A DNA stretch of 20,956 nt from a virus, in the IMG/VR virus record IMGVR_UViG_3300042564_000609, positions 1 through 20,956 of that record; one strand, given 5' to 3'. A model generated the notes under the pieces. That model made no database searches. It was not told where the DNA came from and saw only the letters and a program-made list of their open reading frames with translations. Below are positions 13,414 to 20,528 of the stretch, piece by piece. The stretch's first letter is position 1; each line of letters starts with the position of its first letter. Made by a program: the position numbers and the translations under genes.

Positions 13414-15351
13414 TTAGATATTGATTTCACATCCTCCTGGGCCACTACATGCAGCAATAGCACCAAAGTCTACAGTGTCATCTAATTCCATCACCTTTGT
13501 TAAGTCAATGGATTTTAATGATTTAATGCGGTTGTTGTATTCTTCTTCTGTGATGTCTTCAAAAGGAGCTTGAGAATAACTACCTCCAAAATAAGGCAGC
13601 ACTGACAAACCATTGTATACATCTCGATTGGTCCACATCCAATTACCTACAGCTTGCCATTCATTTAACCAGCCCTCTTTTGATAATGTAAATTGACTTC
13701 CTTTACCATCAGACATGTTAATAGAAGTGTATTTTCTATCATTATCAATAGAGATGGTAGCACTTACATTATGTGTGTTAGCACCATTGTTATGACCTGC
13801 TTTAACCCACTCTGTAGAGAACTTTTTAACACGTTCTAGTGTATCAAGTGCTGTCTCTGTACGTAGAATAGATCCTTCTGGAGCTGCAACAGGAATTCTT
13901 ACACACACTGTATCCTTAGGACGTAACACATCATCTTCACATAGTTCAGGATGGTTAATCTCTAAGTACATAGCAATGTCTTCATTCTTGTTAAATCTCA
14001 TTGTACGTAGATAGTGAGGAGCATGCCAAGCATGAATACCACTAGCTGTACCTAATACAAGGCTAGTTGTACCAGAAGGCTTAATACATGTAATACGAGC
14101 TGCTTCATTAGTACCAATAAGAGCTGATAGATCTCTGTTCATTGTCTTAGCTGTATTAGCCACTAGTTCTAGGTCATACTTCAAGATTTCTCCTGAACCA
14201 ATACCAGTCATACCAATACCCAATAGAGCATCTTTCTGTGTAGTCTTTTGCCAGATAGGACGTAAGTAATGGAAATCAAAGAATCCTGCTTGTAATGTAC
14301 CAAAGAATGCAGCAATTGCTACTCTCTCATTAAGATCATCTTGATCTTTAATATCAGATACATTCACTTCACATAGGTTACAGAATTGGAATGGACGTAA
14401 TCCAATTTCACAACAAGGATTAGTTCCCCAATCTAGGTCGTTAGACCAATAGATACCTGGTTCACCACTTCCTGATGCTTCAATTCTTTTCCATAGAGAC
14501 ATGAATTCTTCTTCACTCACCTCACCTCTTTTAAGGACAGCTGAGTTATTACTTCTACCACGCTGTTCATTAGTCTCCCACCAGTCACCATACTTACATG
14601 TAATCATTTCCTCATCATCATGGCTGAATAGGCTAATCATAGCACTTCTTCTAATACCACCTGCAAGAACACTATTAGCAATGTGACACATAATATCATG
14701 GCATTCTAGAGGAGATAGTTTACTACCATCTTCTTTACGCTCCATAATAGCATCTATGTGAGCTAATGCAATCTTTAATGGTTCTGGACCAGGTGCTTTA
14801 CCACCAGCTGTTACAAGTCTAGCTCCTTTCTCACGGATAGCTCTAAAGTCAAACTTAGGCTTTAAACCACCCTCAAAATAGAACTTCATTAACACCTTCA
14901 CAGCATCAGCCCATCCCATAATACTATCCTCAATAAGATAGTTCTTATGCTTATAAGACTCTTGTTTCTTAATAGCTGGTAATTGAGCTACATGGTGCTT
15001 CTGTACAGAAAAACCAACACCTGAACCACCTAATAATAAGAACATAGTCTCACTGAAGCTATACAGACTATCCACTGGCAGATAAGCACAGTTATATCCC
15101 CTAGCATTATTTACTTCCATAGCTGGACCAGCAAACTGAAGGGCTCTCATAGAAGGTAGCACCTTCTTATCTCTGATAAACTTCGCACTCTCTACAATAG
15201 CATCTTGTAATTTAGGATATTTCTTGATCATCATTGTTTGATATCTATCCACTATCTCATCCCAGGTTTCTCTTCTTTTGAGTTCTGGGACATACTTCGC
15301 ATATTTACTAAAAATCGTGATTTTACTCAACGCATCTAATCCTAAATCCAT
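13414..15351 (-). CDS. nrdJ: Class II (adenosylcobalamin-dependent) ribonucleotide reductase
   Basis: The 645-residue single-chain enzyme reduces ribonucleotides to deoxyribonucleotides, using adenosylcobalamin to make the thiyl radical. The finger-loop region reads TNPCCEIGLRPFQFCNLCEVN, containing the NPCxE radical cysteine and glutamate, plus a partner cysteine; the other redox cysteine is in RGYNCAYLPV. GGSGVGFSVQ and KPSGTTSLVLGTASGIHAWH are typical core motifs. The C-terminal CSGPGGC supplies the cysteine pair that re-reduces the active site. No small radical subunit gene is nearby, consistent with class II. I reject a start at 15426 because it would run through a terminator and promoter; the ATG at 15351 has the leader AAAACAAAACAAAAC. 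Confidence 0.93.
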   Translation of the reverse strand: MDLGLDALSKITIFSKYAKYVPELKRRETWDEIVDRYQTMMIKKYPKLQDAIVESAKFIRDKKVLPSMRALQFAGPAMEVNNARGYNCAYLPVDSLYSFSETMFLLLGGSGVGFSVQKHHVAQLPAIKKQESYKHKNYLIEDSIMGWADAVKVLMKFYFEGGLKPKFDFRAIREKGARLVTAGGKAPGPEPLKIALAHIDAIMERKEDGSKLSPLECHDIMCHIANSVLAGGIRRSAMISLFSHDDEEMITCKYGDWWETNEQRGRSNNSAVLKRGEVSEEEFMSLWKRIEASGSGEPGIYWSNDLDWGTNPCCEIGLRPFQFCNLCEVNVSDIKDQDDLNERVAIAAFFGTLQAGFFDFHYLRPIWQKTTQKDALLGIGMTGIGSGEILKYDLELVANTAKTMNRDLSALIGTNEAARITCIKPSGTTSLVLGTASGIHAWHAPHYLRTMRFNKNEDIAMYLEINHPELCEDDVLRPKDTVCVRIPVAAPEGSILRTETALDTLERVKKFSTEWVKAGHNNGANTHNVSATISIDNDRKYTSINMSDGKGSQFTLSKEGWLNEWQAVGNWMWTNRDVYNGLSVLPYFGGSYSQAPFEDITEEEYNNRIKSLKSIDLTKVMELDDTVDFGAIAACSGPGGCEINI

Positions 15352-15375
15352 GTTTTGTTTTGTTTTTAATTGGTT

Positions 15376-15405
15376 AAAAAAAGGGGGTTGCAAATGTACA
15401 ACCCC
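15376..15405 (-). terminator. Terminator whose loop is a promoter -7 box
   Basis: On the - strand, GGGGTTG (15405-15399) pairs with CAACCCC (15390-15384) across the eight-base loop TACATTTG, then C and seven T (15382-15376). It ends the transcript of the MazG-like gene at 15437. The opposite orientation also gives a stem followed by AG and five T, so it may work both ways. Confidence 0.75.
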
Positions 15406-15421
15406 AGTTTTTATAAACCAA
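15391..15421 (-). promoter_or_regulatory. Bacteroidota-type promoter for nrdJ
   Basis: TTG (15421-15419) and TACATTTG (15398-15391) on the - strand are separated by 20 bases, as in the two + strand promoters. The -7 box coincides exactly with the loop of the terminator hairpin. Transcripts would start in the 3' arm, so they would lack the 5' arm and escape termination. Confidence 0.65.
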
Positions 15422-15436
15422 GACATTTCAAAAATT

Positions 15437-15706
15437 CTACTTAACTAAATCTCTTATTTTCATTCCTAATTCAGCATCGTTTGGATGATTTCTAACTAAG
15501 TTAGTTAGTTCCTTATTCTGCTGCATTAGTTTCTCTAAATAAAGCGTGGCATCCATTAGTTCTTCCTGTAAATGCTGTAGAAAGTTGTCTTTATTATTAG
15601 TTTCTAATGTAGTACCATACTTGGCTTTTCCTAATTCACTACGCTTTGCGTATTTCATAAGAACATCCATCACTATCTCATCTGTTACAGTTGTTTGTTC
15701 ACTCAT
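15437..15706 (-). CDS. MazG-like all-alpha NTP pyrophosphatase-type protein
   Basis: The 89-residue helical product contains RSELGKAKYGTTLETN, followed by FLQHLQEELMDATLYLEKLM. Glu48, Glu49 and Asp52 form the EExxD motif that binds magnesium in the MazG/dUTPase-like all-alpha superfamily. Short proteins with KYGTTL...HLQEEL(M)DA are common in phages. They are presumed to bind or hydrolyse nucleotides, though many are untested. Only one EExxD motif is present and no second metal site is visible, so activity is uncertain. It lies just upstream of nrdJ in a block concerned with nucleotide supply. The start overlaps the previous stop by four bases. Confidence 0.7.
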   Translation of the reverse strand: MSEQTTVTDEIVMDVLMKYAKRSELGKAKYGTTLETNNKDNFLQHLQEELMDATLYLEKLMQQNKELTNLVRNHPNDAELGMKIRDLVK

Positions 15707-16065
15707 AATTTATTATTTAAGATTTCAAATGCTTTTTCAATAGCTATTCTTTCAGCTTCCTTTCTTGTAGGCTGTTCACCAGTGATGTCACCTATAGTGT
15801 ATTTGAATTCCATACCACCAACTAAGAAGTTAGGGGTGATTCCAACATATATTTTATTGGCATCAAATACATCAAATAGTCCTCTAGGCTGTGCATCAAT
15901 CATAACAGCCACCTTATCATTATCAATACCTGATTCACGAACATAATCCTTGAAGTTCTCTGGAAGATTTTCATCCTTTAGAGATTCTAACATTACATTC
16001 AGAAAGTATTGTTTGACAACAATAGCTGCTTTGTCATAGCTTTCTAATAATTCTAATCCTGTCAT
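15703..16065 (-). CDS. Protein of unknown function (120 residues)
   Basis: An N-terminal helix (MTGLELLESYDKAAIVVKQYF) leads to a charged middle, then a strand-rich segment (VAVMIDAQPRGLFDVFDANK, IYVGITPNFLVGGMEFKYTI), and a last helix, TRKEAERIAIEKAFEILNNK. The order of strands followed by a basic-acidic helix faintly recalls dsRNA-binding folds, but no signature is clear. It overlaps its neighbours by four bases at each end, so it is translationally coupled. Confidence 0.65.
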   Translation of the reverse strand: MTGLELLESYDKAAIVVKQYFLNVMLESLKDENLPENFKDYVRESGIDNDKVAVMIDAQPRGLFDVFDANKIYVGITPNFLVGGMEFKYTIGDITGEQPTRKEAERIAIEKAFEILNNKL

Positions 16066-16274
16066 AGCGATTTTGTTTTATTTAGTTCTTCATATTTGTT
16101 CTGCCACCAGTCCCTCTCGAAATCAAACTCTACACAATCTGTTGTATTTTCATTGTTTTTAATACAATCTTCGTATAGAATAGAATTCTTGAGAGCTTCC
16201 ATTTTACAGAACAGAATGGTATTTTCTATACCAAACTTGTTTACTAGTTCTTCTAACACTTCTTTGTTATACAT
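16062..16274 (-). CDS. Protein of unknown function (70 residues)
   Basis: The product begins MYNKEVLEELVNKFGIENTI, followed by LFCKMEALKNSILYEDCIKN and an acidic C-terminus with Trp-Trp (DFERDWWQNKYEEL). Cys residues at 23, 38 and 47 have no obvious metal spacing. The segment LYEDCIKNNEN resembles LYRDCVEV and QDCIQRNEN in the gene at 18106. No family was recognised. It overlaps both neighbours slightly. Confidence 0.6.
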   Translation of the reverse strand: MYNKEVLEELVNKFGIENTILFCKMEALKNSILYEDCIKNNENTTDCVEFDFERDWWQNKYEELNKTKSL

Positions 16275-16818
16275 GTTCTTTGATTTTATCTAGGTCAAGA
16301 ATTTCATTTTCTTCTATGAAAGCAGTCCATACCTCCATATCAGCATCAAGTTCCATACCAATCTTCTCTTCCCAAAACTTTCTCAAATCTTCTGTCTTAT
16401 TGAACACTCTATATTGAAGAGAGAGCTCATCTTTACTACGTCCAGATTTGTTAATTTTGATAATTTTAGGGAAAATCTGCTGGAATTTGCTAGAAGTTTG
16501 GGAATATTTGCCCTGTTTTATCAACTTTATGTCAGCTTCTATTCTAGGACTAAGTTGATAAACAACCACCACATACCCCTCTTCATAATCATAATCATCA
16601 ATGATTTGCTTTGTACGTTCATATTCACTGTCTAGAAACACTCTAAACTTATCTAGGTTATCAGGCTTAAACAACAAGTAGATAGAATTTTCATATTGAA
16701 CGTCTCTTCTGCTATCCTTGACATATCCATTAATAAACCCATTGTCCCCCAACCTTTCTTTTCCAATACTAAGCGTGGGGACAATGAATATACTAGTGAT
16801 GGTCTTTTTTATTTCCAT
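16267..16818 (-). CDS. Protein of unknown function (183 residues)
   Basis: The product is alpha/beta in appearance. Strands ITSIFIVPTLSI and YENSIYLLFKPDN are followed by a helix (DKFRVFLDSEYERTKQIIDD), a strand (EGYVVVVYQLS), a basic linker, and a charged helical end (EDLRKFWEEKIGMEL). There is no Cys, no membrane segment and no nuclease or ATPase motif. It starts two bases after the stop of the PD-(D/E)XK nuclease gene, so it is probably expressed with it; an accessory of that nuclease is possible. No family was recognised. Confidence 0.65.
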   Translation of the reverse strand: MEIKKTITSIFIVPTLSIGKERLGDNGFINGYVKDSRRDVQYENSIYLLFKPDNLDKFRVFLDSEYERTKQIIDDYDYEEGYVVVVYQLSPRIEADIKLIKQGKYSQTSSKFQQIFPKIIKINKSGRSKDELSLQYRVFNKTEDLRKFWEEKIGMELDADMEVWTAFIEENEILDLDKIKEHV

Positions 16819-16820
16819 TA

Positions 16821-17864
16821 CTATCCTAATTTTACTAATCCACTATTTAAATAATTCTCTCTTGAAATGTTCCATTTATCGTTCTTGATAGCCCATTTAA
16901 GGTCTTCGACAAGTTTCTTAACACCTGGATATTTCTTACCCTTGTGGTCAAATCCTTGTTCAGCATCTTGGAATGATTTATCATCCATAGTGAATACTAG
17001 TGGACATGCATAATTTGTGCTGTCACATACAATAAATCTAGGAGGTAATATCTCATATCCTACAGCTACTAGCTCATCAAACATGTGCTTTGCTGCAAAG
17101 AAATACAAATAGCCCTGTATGTAAGCTCTACGGTAGAGATAATACTCCTCATAGAAATTCTCTACAGACCATGTGCATTTAAGATCATACACCTGGATTG
17201 TCTTCTCTGTATGATCAACAATCACTTTATCCATCATGCTCTTGAACATATGTCCAAATACAACATATCCTTCCACTTGGAGCTGATTATATACATTGTA
17301 GCGTGCACTGTTAACTAGGTTTACAATTGATGCTGTAAAATCATTAGTCTTAAGCTCTTCTACAATCTTCTCTGCATTAGATATATCCTGTGTGGTAACA
17401 ACGGTTAAGCCCTTGCTTCTCACCTCACGGATTTCTTTGTAATAGATTTCTGCATCAGATCCTATGAATTTAGCAAGAACAGCATCAATCTTAATCTTAA
17501 ATCCAGAATCTACATATGCATCTTTCATGATGTCTTCCATCTCTCTTGTAACTACACCATCTTCATTTGTAGCTGCAGCTGTATGTCTATACAATGCTTC
17601 TACGAATTCTAGCATAAGATTGGTTGGTGCACTAGTAACAGTTGACATATAAAACCTGGTATCAAATAACTCAGGTTCCATAAGCAATGTTTCTACCACT
17701 CTACCAATAACTGATGCTGCTGTGTCTTTATCCTCTACCTTCTCATTTAGGACATACTTCTTGTGGTATTTCTTTCTGTCCGTGGAAAAGTCCTTCAAGC
17801 TTGAGGAACTGTCCATTGCTACAGCTCTATAAGCTGCTTCTGTTCTGTTTGGTCCTTGTATCAT
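16821..17864 (-). CDS. PD-(D/E)XK superfamily nuclease
   Basis: The 347-residue product has the core of RecB-like or lambda-exonuclease-like phage nucleases. GRVVETLLMEP (54-64) fits the first helix with its usual Gly and acidic residue. MMDKVIVDH (210-218) supplies Asp212. IQVYDLKCTW (223-232) gives the D-x-K at 227-229. YLYRRAYIQGYLYFFA (242-257) holds the Tyr/Gln motif after the second catalytic strand. The likely role is processing DNA ends for RecA-driven recombination. The ATG at 17864 overlaps the upstream gene by 38 bases; an alternative start at 17816 would avoid this, but the leader AAACAAACACTAA favours 17864. Confidence 0.8.
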   Translation of the reverse strand: MIQGPNRTEAAYRAVAMDSSSSLKDFSTDRKKYHKKYVLNEKVEDKDTAASVIGRVVETLLMEPELFDTRFYMSTVTSAPTNLMLEFVEALYRHTAAATNEDGVVTREMEDIMKDAYVDSGFKIKIDAVLAKFIGSDAEIYYKEIREVRSKGLTVVTTQDISNAEKIVEELKTNDFTASIVNLVNSARYNVYNQLQVEGYVVFGHMFKSMMDKVIVDHTEKTIQVYDLKCTWSVENFYEEYYLYRRAYIQGYLYFFAAKHMFDELVAVGYEILPPRFIVCDSTNYACPLVFTMDDKSFQDAEQGFDHKGKKYPGVKKLVEDLKWAIKNDKWNISRENYLNSGLVKLG

Positions 17865-18096
17865 TTAGTGTTTGTTTAAAAGATTCTATAATGTAAGGGT
17901 GCATTGCCCTCACTTCCCTTGGTACCCTCTGAAAGAACCATCTAACCTCTAGTTCATAAGGATCTCCCTTATCATCTACATTCTGTGGATGGATTAACCA
18001 GAAATAGTGCTTCTGTGAGTTATACGTAATATATCCCTCATGCCATATCTCTGTGAATGATGGTTCTTTATTGATTGTTATTTCTAAATTGCTCAT
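17827..18096 (-). CDS. Protein of unknown function (89 residues)
   Basis: The product starts MSNLEITINKEPSFTEIWHE and is beta-rich with many aromatics (YITYNSQKHYFWLIHPQN, LEVRWFFQRVPREVRAMHP), then ends in a helix. No Cys and no membrane segment. A small binding or inhibitor fold is possible, but no family was recognised. Its end overlaps the nuclease start by 38 bases; the leader is CTTTAAACTTAACAA. Confidence 0.65.
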   Translation of the reverse strand: MSNLEITINKEPSFTEIWHEGYITYNSQKHYFWLIHPQNVDDKGDPYELEVRWFFQRVPREVRAMHPYIIESFKQTLNDTRTKQNRSSL

Positions 18097-18105
18097 TTGT
18101 TAAGT

Positions 18106-18351
18106 TTAAAGTTCTACAGGATCTGGTTCCCAATAATAAGAACAAAGCTTATAATCCTTTCCTCCCATTTTACTAGGGAAGGTTTTAGAACTCTTACTAA
18201 CCATTTTATTAATTAATTCCTTAGGAGATAGAGTCATTATGTCCATGTTGTATTCAATTTTCATGTTTTCATTTCGTTGAATACAATCCTGAACATCATA
18301 GTCTCTAACTTCTACACAGTCTCTATAAAGTTTTTTAACTAGTCTTTTCAT
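18106..18351 (-). CDS. Protein of unknown function (81 residues)
   Basis: The product begins MKRLVKKLYRDCVEVRDYDV, followed by QDCIQRNENMKIEYNMD, a helix (LSPKELINKMVSKSSK) and a Trp/Pro-rich end (LCSYYWEPDPVEL). It shares a DC-containing pattern with the gene at 16062. No family was recognised. The start overlaps the HNH stop by four bases. Confidence 0.6.
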   Translation of the reverse strand: MKRLVKKLYRDCVEVRDYDVQDCIQRNENMKIEYNMDIMTLSPKELINKMVSKSSKTFPSKMGGKDYKLCSYYWEPDPVEL

Positions 18352-18749
18352 TTCTTTTCTAATTTTGTTTTTACATCATGACATTTCTCACATAGCACCT
18401 GTAGATTATCTAGTTCACAGAACAGACGTTCTACAAATCCTGCTAAGTCCTCTTTACAGTTGAGACTACCTGCAGGCTTAATGTGATCTACGTTAATTTG
18501 TTTCTCTGGAAACCATTCTTTACAGCTATTGCATTGATATTCAAACTTTTGTCTCTTACTGGGACCTTTATATGCCCTACGAGCTTTCATCTTGCATTCT
18601 GTAATAGGTTTCCACCATCTAGATTTCTGTCTCAAAGCACTTCTAATGAAGCTCCAGAAAGCTGATTCTGTCATAGTACCAGCATTTCTCATCTTTGGAC
18701 TTTTAGCTCTAGGTATTTTTGCTCTTCTCTTTGTTGCGTTCTTTTTCAT
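18348..18749 (-). CDS. HNH endonuclease with two CxxC braces
   Basis: The 133-residue product has a basic N-terminus, then MTESAFWSFIRSALRQKSRW. YQCNSCKEWFPEKQINVDHI carries the first CxxC (73-76) and the DH pair (88-89). CELDNLQVLCEKCHDVKTKL carries the HNH Asn (115), the second CxxC (120-123) and His124. All catalytic residues are therefore present. This form is common in phages, where it may be free-standing homing or packaging-linked; no terminase lies next to it here. It opens a - strand transcript after the rIIB-like gene. Confidence 0.9.
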   Translation of the reverse strand: MKKNATKRRAKIPRAKSPKMRNAGTMTESAFWSFIRSALRQKSRWWKPITECKMKARRAYKGPSKRQKFEYQCNSCKEWFPEKQINVDHIKPAGSLNCKEDLAGFVERLFCELDNLQVLCEKCHDVKTKLEKK

Positions 18750-18762
18750 AAGCTTAATATAA

Positions 18763-18797
18763 GACCAGGGATTTTAGCCCCTGGTCCTACAAAGTTA
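18763..18797 (-). promoter_or_regulatory. Hairpin and candidate -7 box between rIIB-like and HNH genes
   Basis: On the - strand TAACTTTG (18797-18790) fits TAnnTTTG and begins with the TAA stop of the rIIB-like gene. GACCAGGG (18786-18779) then pairs with CCCTGGTC (18770-18763) across an eight-base loop. No TTG is found at -33 and the T tail is weak (TTATATTAAG), so both promoter and terminator calls are tentative. Confidence 0.4.
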
Positions 18798-20405
18798 GTC
18801 AATATTTACGATTCTCTTAGAGATTTCTTGTCTTATTTCGTCAAGGTTCTTAACGATTTTAAGCACTTCTACAGCAGATAAAGCAGGGAGATTAAACTCA
18901 TACTTCTTAGCTTCTGCAATAAAGCCTTCTCTAGCTTTTGTACCTAAATTTTCCAATTCGCGAATTGCATAGCTCTCATCAAGCTCCATTGTATCAAAGT
19001 CTAGATCATGTAAGATTTCTGTTGCTTCTTCACGAGGAACAGTCATAATTGGTAAATACTCATAGCATCTACCTTTAGACTCACCAATACCCACAACCTT
19101 CATTGGATTGATAAGTACAAGTACAGATGTATCACCACAACCTACATAATGAATCTCATCAGATGTGAAGTGAAGACCTTCAGCACCACAATCATCAGTA
19201 TTCCATCTACACTGCTCCATAGGCATGTTCACTGGTCTACCAATTCTGATGTCAAATGTCTTTGTGTGAGCATCTGTAAATCTATTCTCTGCTCTATTAG
19301 GCAAATCAAGATAGAGGTCTGTTAAGTTACCAATTCTTTCACCATGGTTAACAGATGTCATTTCTTCATATTCACCAGCTCCATCACATTCTGGACATTC
19401 TATGTTTTCTTCCTCATTGTCTTCATCTGGAACAAACTTATAACCATCACAATAAGAACACTCAACCATTTCTGACTTATACAAAGCATCTCTGTGAACC
19501 ATTTTGTATTGACCATCATCTTGTAAGAATACAAAATAATCAGATGGGTTCTTTTTCCATACAGCTTTAGTTTTATTGTAAGCATTGCTAATGAATTGTA
19601 CAAGCTCTGTAGATCCATGTAATGTTACAACGTTACGTAATGCTACAAAGAATCCTTGTTTGGTAATACGGAAGCTATTCTTCTTTAGGAAGTTGTATAG
19701 CTTGTCAGCCACCTCAGCTCTAGGATTTAAGCAACACCACATAAAGAAACGCTTAAGAGATTGATACTCTTCGTCTTCTTGTATAAGTTCATTCACCTCA
19801 TCAATTTCTCTATCTGTTACATTATCCATAGAGTTGTAACTGTGAAGTCCAATGATGCGTAAGAACTCATCTACCATCAAAGGTGGGATGCTTCTGTTGA
19901 TTCCCTTGATATAGAGACTACCGTCTTTCATCTCAAAATCATCAAACTTAGCTAGATACTCAGCACCTTTCTGAATAGCCTTAGCTTTCTCATATGCAGC
20001 CTGTGCTTCCTGCTTCTCTTTTAGTATATCTGGAGAACCTACAAGGGTCAACAAACAAGCTTCTGTTTTACATTCTCTGGCATTATTAAAGTCTTCTGGT
20101 GTAGCTTTAGACTTAGTGATGATAGAACCATCGTTAAGCACCACTGTAAGTACATCATTCACAATCTTAATGTTGGAATAAGGCTTAGGTAAAATTGTAC
20201 TAGATGATGTACTGATTGTAGTGGACTGAAATGGAGACCACCTATCATAAGGTAGTACATAAGAGGAATAATCTGTAATAGTTTTCTCTTGGTCATCCAT
20301 TCTTTCTAATGTCTTCTCTAATTTTTTAACTTCAATCTCATGTTGTAATTCATCTAATTGCTTTTGTTTCTGGCTTTTGAACCAGCTTAAACTGAATAGT
20401 CCCAT
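18795..20405 (-). CDS. rIIB-like: rIIB-like protein with DnaJ-type zinc motif
   Basis: The 536-residue product shows the phage rIIB outline. A small domain IKIVNDVLTVVLNDGSIITK (79-98) resembles the rIIB N-terminus. The C-terminal region reads DIRIGRPVNMPMEQC, then EGLHFTS and VLVLINPMKVVGIG, typical of rIIB. Ahead of these, CSYC (316-319) and CPEC (337-340) with following DG/DGxG residues form a DnaJ-like zinc site. An N-terminal coiled-coil part (about 13-40) precedes the first domain and is an addition relative to T4 rIIB (312 residues). rIIB functions in lysis timing and exclusion responses in T4; here the role is inferred. The leader is AAAACAAAAAACAAAACACA. Confidence 0.75.
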   Translation of the reverse strand: MGLFSLSWFKSQKQKQLDELQHEIEVKKLEKTLERMDDQEKTITDYSSYVLPYDRWSPFQSTTISTSSSTILPKPYSNIKIVNDVLTVVLNDGSIITKSKATPEDFNNARECKTEACLLTLVGSPDILKEKQEAQAAYEKAKAIQKGAEYLAKFDDFEMKDGSLYIKGINRSIPPLMVDEFLRIIGLHSYNSMDNVTDREIDEVNELIQEDEEYQSLKRFFMWCCLNPRAEVADKLYNFLKKNSFRITKQGFFVALRNVVTLHGSTELVQFISNAYNKTKAVWKKNPSDYFVFLQDDGQYKMVHRDALYKSEMVECSYCDGYKFVPDEDNEEENIECPECDGAGEYEEMTSVNHGERIGNLTDLYLDLPNRAENRFTDAHTKTFDIRIGRPVNMPMEQCRWNTDDCGAEGLHFTSDEIHYVGCGDTSVLVLINPMKVVGIGESKGRCYEYLPIMTVPREEATEILHDLDFDTMELDESYAIRELENLGTKAREGFIAEAKKYEFNLPALSAVEVLKIVKNLDEIRQEISKRIVNID

Positions 20406-20439
20406 TGTGTTTTGTTTTTTGTTTTAAAATAAATGTATT

Positions 20440-20526
20440 AAAAAGAGAAATATATTGCTCATTTGGGGGAAAAATGCATGAAATTTTAGAAAAATTCATG
20501 CAAATGAGCAATATATTTCTCTTTTT
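20440..20526 (-). terminator. 25-bp perfect inverted repeat with nested hairpin
   Basis: A 25-base arm (20440-20464) is repeated in exact reverse complement at 20502-20526. Within it, GCATGAA (20476-20482) pairs with TTCATGC (20495-20501), leaving a one-sided bulge GGGGGAAAAAT. The - strand reading ends in CTCTTTTTAA, so it can terminate transcripts from the gene at the right edge. It lies 35 bases before the rIIB-like start, and its stem is far longer than an ordinary terminator. Confidence 0.75.
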
Positions 20527-20528
20527 TG

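Noticed and set aside
15352-15426. In-frame 25-codon upstream extension of the ribonucleotide reductase gene
   Set aside because: It runs across the terminator hairpin and promoter, has no A-rich leader, and its sequence is not family-like; the ATG at 15351 has both leader and family N-terminus.
20440-20526. Insertion-sequence terminal repeats
   Set aside because: The arms are only 37 bases apart, there is no transposase and no flanking target duplication.
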